The notes under the pieces are model-generated. The model worked only from the letters and a program-made list of their open reading frames with translations. It made no database searches and was not told the origin of the DNA. 64,000 nt of DNA from Chryseobacterium sp. ON_d1 (GTDB lineage: Bacteria; Bacteroidota; Bacteroidia; Flavobacteriales; Weeksellaceae), in contig NZ_BJTC01000010.1 of the NCBI RefSeq assembly GCF_006829085.1, positions 124,001 to 188,000 of the forward strand, in the 5' to 3' direction. Numbering within the stretch: the stretch's first letter is position 1; each line of letters begins with the position of its first letter. Made by a program: the position numbers and the translations under genes. Below are positions 60,781 to 64,000 of this stretch, piece by piece.

Positions 60781-63225
60781 TTAAAAATTAAAATTAAGTC
60801 TTCCGAAGAAATAATTCCCCAGCGTTCCCATCTGAACCGGCGCATATTTAAATACTCCATAATATGAATTTTCATAAATCTGACGATCCGGGAAAACATC
60901 GAATACATTATTGGCTCCTACCGTAAAATTGATACTCTTAGTGATATTATAACCAACACTGATATCTGTAACTACCTTTGGTGAGAATTCCTGCACTCCT
61001 CCAAATGGATAGCCGTCTCTTATTACTTTACCAAAATAGGTATTTCTCACGAGAAAATTAAACTTCCCGATTCCATAATTTAGCCCTAATGAAGCTTTTG
61101 TTTTGGGAGACAGTGTTTCAATGATATTGATCTGATCCGGTCCAAAAAATTCATTCTGAGGGGTTCCCAGGTTTTCCGGAAAATGGAAATTTGTGATTTT
61201 CGTTTCTGTATAGTTTCCGGCAAGATTGATATTTAATTTTCCATTGCCAAGAATCCAGTCATAGGTTACTACGACATCTACTCCTTTCGTTTCGGTATCA
61301 ATAGCATTGGCAAAGAATCTTCCGCTTTCTACCTCATTTCCCTGTCCTACTACCGCTGGATCTGACAATCTTGGGTCTGTTATATTTCCAGTAATAACGA
61401 TTCTGTCTTTTACTTTAATGATATATCCATCTACGGTTATCAACAGTCCTTTTACAGGGTTTAAAGTAAATCCGGCACTTCCGTTTACAGAGGTTTCCTG
61501 CTTAAGTTTATCAAATCCAAGAATTTCAGCGGCTTTGCTGTCATTACTAAAAATTCCTTTTGTAACAATCTTCTCGCCGGAAGTAGAAATATCCGCATAA
61601 GAGTTATTAAAATACTGCTGCTGAAGGGAAGGAGCCCTAAATCCTGTTCCCACTGCTGCTCTTACTGCATAATTTTTTATAAACTCATATCGTACAGCCA
61701 GTTTTCCATTCAGAGTATTTCCGAAATCTGAATAATTTTCAAATCTCGCAGCAGCATCAATATTCAGTTTTTTATCCAGATCATAAGAAACATCTGCATA
61801 TACAGCTGTAGAACGCCTGTCTTTTTTCAATGCATTATTTGGAGAAAACCCGATAAAGGATTGAGATCCGCCCGCACCCAACACCGTTGCTCCTTCAGTG
61901 GCAATGTTTCCATTGATGTCATATTGGGAATAAGAAGCTTCATCACCGGCTTTGATCTGGTATTGTTCAAACCTGAATTCTCCTCCGAATGCGATGTTGA
62001 AACGGCTTATATTTTTGGAAACATCGAGGTTAACCGTATTTTGAAGAAAGCTGTGCGCGCCGGCGTAAAAACGTGTGGGTGATTTTGCCCCAAGTGAAGC
62101 ATTATTGGTATTGTTTACATTATAATTGAAAGTATTACTTCCAAAGGTATTGCTAAGATCAAAAAGCCAGTCATTGGCATTATATTTTGCTCCCACAGCA
62201 TAAGAAACATCATAGATCTGAGATGCCAGTGTGGGCTGAAAACCATTCGGGTAAATGGATGAAACGACATTAGATGTTTCGCTCGGAAGCCTTCTGAAAC
62301 CAAAACCTCTTCCTTCTTTGATGCTGAAACCTCCGAAAGAATACAGTTTGAAGTTATCGTTGAAAGGATATTCCGAATTGAAAAATAACTGCCCCTGTCT
62401 GATCTGAGCATCCCCGATCTGAAAATTAAAATCGTCGCGGGTCAATCCTCTTTTTTGAATTTCGGCATCATCCGCAGCTCTGGCCGCATCGGGATCATCT
62501 GCAAATGCATAAGCAAAATTATTCCCAAAAATATCCAGGTCATGATTTTGTGTTCTTGTTGTCTTTCCTCTGTGGCTTAACTGCAGTGAAAGGTTAATAT
62601 AACCGTCTTTCTTTCCTAATGAAGTTCCGTAGTTGGCTCCTGCCTGATAAGTATCACCATCGTTTCTTCCGCTTAATCCGTAAGTAAGGCTTGCCGAAGC
62701 TCCGGCATTTTTCTTAAGAATAATATTGATCACCCCTGCAATGGCATCAGATCCATATTGTGCAGCAGCTCCATCTCTTAAAACTTCTATTCTGTCAATT
62801 GCAATCACGGGAATAGTACTTAGGTCTGTTCCTACAGATCCATTCCCTACTGTATTCTGGTAGTTTACCAAAGAAGTAGAATGTCTTCTTTTTCCGTTAA
62901 GCAAAACCAAGACCTGATCAGGTCCCATGCCTCTCAGGGTTACGGGATCAATATGCTCTGTACCATCTGAAGCAGACTGCCTCACGGCATTAAACGATGG
63001 AATCACATAATTCAGAAGATCCTGAGCTGTCATCTGTGGAGCGCTTCTCTGGATTTTGTCAATATTAATCACATCTACCGGAACTGGTGTCTCCAGCTTT
63101 GTTCTTTTGACATTACGGTTTCCAACGATGACAATATCCTCAATCTGTTTTCCTTTCTCCTCGCTCTCCTGAGCAGCCACCAAAATTACTCCAAGCAGCA
63201 ATACGGCTGTACTTAATTTTTTCAT
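60781..63225 (-). CDS. TonB-dependent receptor under SAM-I riboswitch control
   Basis: 814 residues. Signal peptide (MKKLSTAVLLLGVILVAA), a TonB-box-like stretch (EDIVIVGNRNVKRTK), plug domain (about 45-165: VTLRGMGPDQVLVLLNGKRR, IEVLRDGAAAQYGSDAIAGV) and a 22-strand barrel ending in the outer-membrane Phe (FGRLNFNF). It is not a SusC type because the N-terminal carboxypeptidase-like domain is missing. The riboswitch upstream and the APC permease downstream predict active uptake of a methionine-related nutrient across both membranes. Confidence 0.93.
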   Translation of the reverse strand: MKKLSTAVLLLGVILVAAQESEEKGKQIEDIVIVGNRNVKRTKLETPVPVDVINIDKIQRSAPQMTAQDLLNYVIPSFNAVRQSASDGTEHIDPVTLRGMGPDQVLVLLNGKRRHSTSLVNYQNTVGNGSVGTDLSTIPVIAIDRIEVLRDGAAAQYGSDAIAGVINIILKKNAGASASLTYGLSGRNDGDTYQAGANYGTSLGKKDGYINLSLQLSHRGKTTRTQNHDLDIFGNNFAYAFADDPDAARAADDAEIQKRGLTRDDFNFQIGDAQIRQGQLFFNSEYPFNDNFKLYSFGGFSIKEGRGFGFRRLPSETSNVVSSIYPNGFQPTLASQIYDVSYAVGAKYNANDWLFDLSNTFGSNTFNYNVNNTNNASLGAKSPTRFYAGAHSFLQNTVNLDVSKNISRFNIAFGGEFRFEQYQIKAGDEASYSQYDINGNIATEGATVLGAGGSQSFIGFSPNNALKKDRRSTAVYADVSYDLDKKLNIDAAARFENYSDFGNTLNGKLAVRYEFIKNYAVRAAVGTGFRAPSLQQQYFNNSYADISTSGEKIVTKGIFSNDSKAAEILGFDKLKQETSVNGSAGFTLNPVKGLLITVDGYIIKVKDRIVITGNITDPRLSDPAVVGQGNEVESGRFFANAIDTETKGVDVVVTYDWILGNGKLNINLAGNYTETKITNFHFPENLGTPQNEFFGPDQINIIETLSPKTKASLGLNYGIGKFNFLVRNTYFGKVIRDGYPFGGVQEFSPKVVTDISVGYNITKSINFTVGANNVFDVFPDRQIYENSYYGVFKYAPVQMGTLGNYFFGRLNFNF

Positions 63226-63314
63226 TTTTTTGCCAATTAATCATTTACTCCAACGGATTCTTCCGCAGACACACAAGACTTCAAGAAATGGAATTCATAT
63301 AGAGTATTGATCTC

Positions 63315-63419
63315 ACTTATCTCCCCCTTTGGGTTGGAATTAGCACCTTTACACTTCTGGAACCGTGCAGGTTGCTAAGGTTTCACGGGGCCAAATCCCT
63401 CCACCTTTCTTGATAAATC
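63315..63419 (-). promoter_or_regulatory. SAM-I (S-box) riboswitch
   Basis: Minus-strand sequence with all S-box hallmarks: P1 GATTTATC / GATAAGT; the kink-turn AAGAAAGGTGGAGGGA; GGCCCCGTGAAACCTTAGCA; P3 closed by TTAGCA / TGCTAA; P4 CCC AAAG GGG. No terminator follows before the receptor ATG, so control may be translational; a small CGGA / TCCG hairpin lies at 63254-63265. Confidence 0.92.
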
Positions 63420-63424
63420 TACCG

Positions 63425-63455
63425 CAAAAGTAGACTATTTTTTTGAACTTACAAA
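63425..63455 (-). promoter_or_regulatory. Promoter of the SAM riboswitch transcript
   Basis: Minus strand TTTG (63455-63452), 19-base spacer, TACTTTTG (63432-63425); transcription would start right at P1 of the riboswitch. Confidence 0.65.
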
Positions 63456-63509
63456 AAAAGACAAATCTGCTGATCCGCAAATTTGCCTTTTTACTGTATT
63501 GTATTTATT

Positions 63510-64000
63510 TTATAGAATAATCATCTTTTGAATTACCATTCCTGTGTCTGATTTCAGCTGTACCAGATAGGTTCCTGCCGGATAATTGATTTTCACTTCG
63601 CGGATGCCATTTTCCTTTTCCAGTTTGAATGAACTCAACCTTTTACCAGTCATATCAAAAATGGAAATCTCTCCGTTTTTTGCTTGGTTGTAAATTAATT
63701 TAGCTGCCCCGTTCCGAATCGGATTATCTGCAATCAGAAGAGATAGCTTGTTAGCGGCATTGGTACCCGCTGTTGATAAAGCACCTGCATAATTACCGAA
63801 GATTCTGAACTCTCCCGGCTGCAGAGTGATTGGTGTTATTATAGAAACCACATTCAAAATACTGTCATCCATCAGATTCTGCCATTGACCCGTGTAAGGA
63901 AAATAAGGAATAACATTTTGTACAGAAGTAGCATAATTGGCCAATACCACTATATTTTTTATCCCTGTGGTAATAGCTGTATCATATAAATAAATCCTGG
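63510..64000 (-). CDS. T9SS-secreted protein, C-terminal part (possibly alpha-amylase-like)
   Basis: The open frame runs off the right edge with no stop, so only the last 163 or so residues are seen. They contain a beta-rich segment with VIPYFPYTGQWQNLMDDSIL and ITLQPGEFRIFGN, reminiscent of the C-terminal all-beta domain of GH13 alpha-amylases. A type A T9SS sorting domain follows (KNGEISIFDMTGKRLSSF, PAGTYLVQLKSD, ending QKMIIL). It is exported across the outer membrane by T9SS. The enzyme class needs the missing part. The GTG at 63950 is not a true start, since the frame continues upstream. Confidence 0.8.
   Translation of the reverse strand, partial: RIYLYDTAITTGIKNIVVLANYATSVQNVIPYFPYTGQWQNLMDDSILNVVSIITPITLQPGEFRIFGNYAGALSTAGTNAANKLSLLIADNPIRNGAAKLIYNQAKNGEISIFDMTGKRLSSFKLEKENGIREVKINYPAGTYLVQLKSDTGMVIQKMIIL

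Noticed and set aside
1-64000. CRISPR arrays, tRNA/rRNA genes, prophage or integrated elements
   Set aside because: No spaced direct repeats, cloverleaf sequences, integrase or transposase genes were seen by eye in any intergenic region; a scanner run would be needed to exclude short tRNA genes with certainty.

Overview
The window looks like a chromosomal segment of a Flavobacteriia bacterium of the Chryseobacterium type (family Weeksellaceae). The evidence is the low G+C and a fused CcoN-CcoO oxidase subunit. Two proteins carry C-terminal type IX secretion (T9SS) sorting domains. Many genes have TAnnTTTG -7 promoter elements, and start codons rarely have a strong Shine-Dalgarno sequence. I see no insertion sequence, prophage, CRISPR array, tRNA or rRNA. 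Most genes are housekeeping, with a few accessory islands.

Layout. 1-408: 5' part of panB. 470-10848: an FNR/CRP-type regulator divergent from a cbb3 oxidase cluster (copper ATPase, ccoS, ccoNO, ccoQ, ccoP, ccoG, fixH, TauE/DsbD_2-like protein, lipoprotein). 10908-17156: serS, a lipoprotein, then a small surface-polysaccharide group (asparagine synthase, flippase, glycosyltransferase). 17254-21005: an operon of mlaD, a membrane Fe-S oxidoreductase, its CCG-domain partner and a small protein. 21134-29579: a PpiD-like isomerase, lon, an AI-2E family transporter, a double-glycine bacteriocin-like peptide, a DoxX-like protein and an acyl-CoA dehydrogenase. 29787-32858: DUF4349 lipoprotein, TraB/GumN protein, ECF sigma factor with a likely membrane anti-sigma protein. 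33064-40742: pgi, methyltransferase, folD, queE, sugar transferase, mlaE, mlaF and an outer-membrane barrel. 40780-44425: small membrane protein, M48 protease, DUF4251 lipoprotein, meaB and two tandem lipocytochromes c. 44476-48829: an RNA-repair/ribosome-rescue operon. 48840-63225: M28 peptidase, methylmalonyl-CoA mutase, T9SS metallopeptidase, prolyl oligopeptidase, prfA, amino-acid permease and a TonB-dependent receptor behind a SAM-I riboswitch. 63510-64000: 3' end of a T9SS-secreted enzyme.

The most interesting region is 44476-48829. RtcB (RNA ligase) and PrfH (a release-factor-like ribosome rescue protein) are encoded with a polymerase-beta-like nucleotidyltransferase, a TPR protein and an unrecognised very basic 244-residue protein. 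The only canonical promoter I find upstream precedes a 25-codon ORF and an intrinsic terminator whose 3' arm can also pair with a downstream segment. This suggests an RNA-repair operon with a conditional leader. Second, the SAM-I riboswitch before a TonB receptor and an APC permease predicts an uptake system for methionine or a related compound. Third is the orphan eight-cysteine double-glycine peptide at 27379-27624.

Functional links within the window: MeaB (42635) with methylmalonyl-CoA mutase (49869); MlaD (20055) with MlaE/MlaF (38586-40147); acyl-CoA dehydrogenase with an EtfD-like membrane oxidoreductase (both inferred partners); and the FNR-type regulator with the cbb3 oxidase genes.
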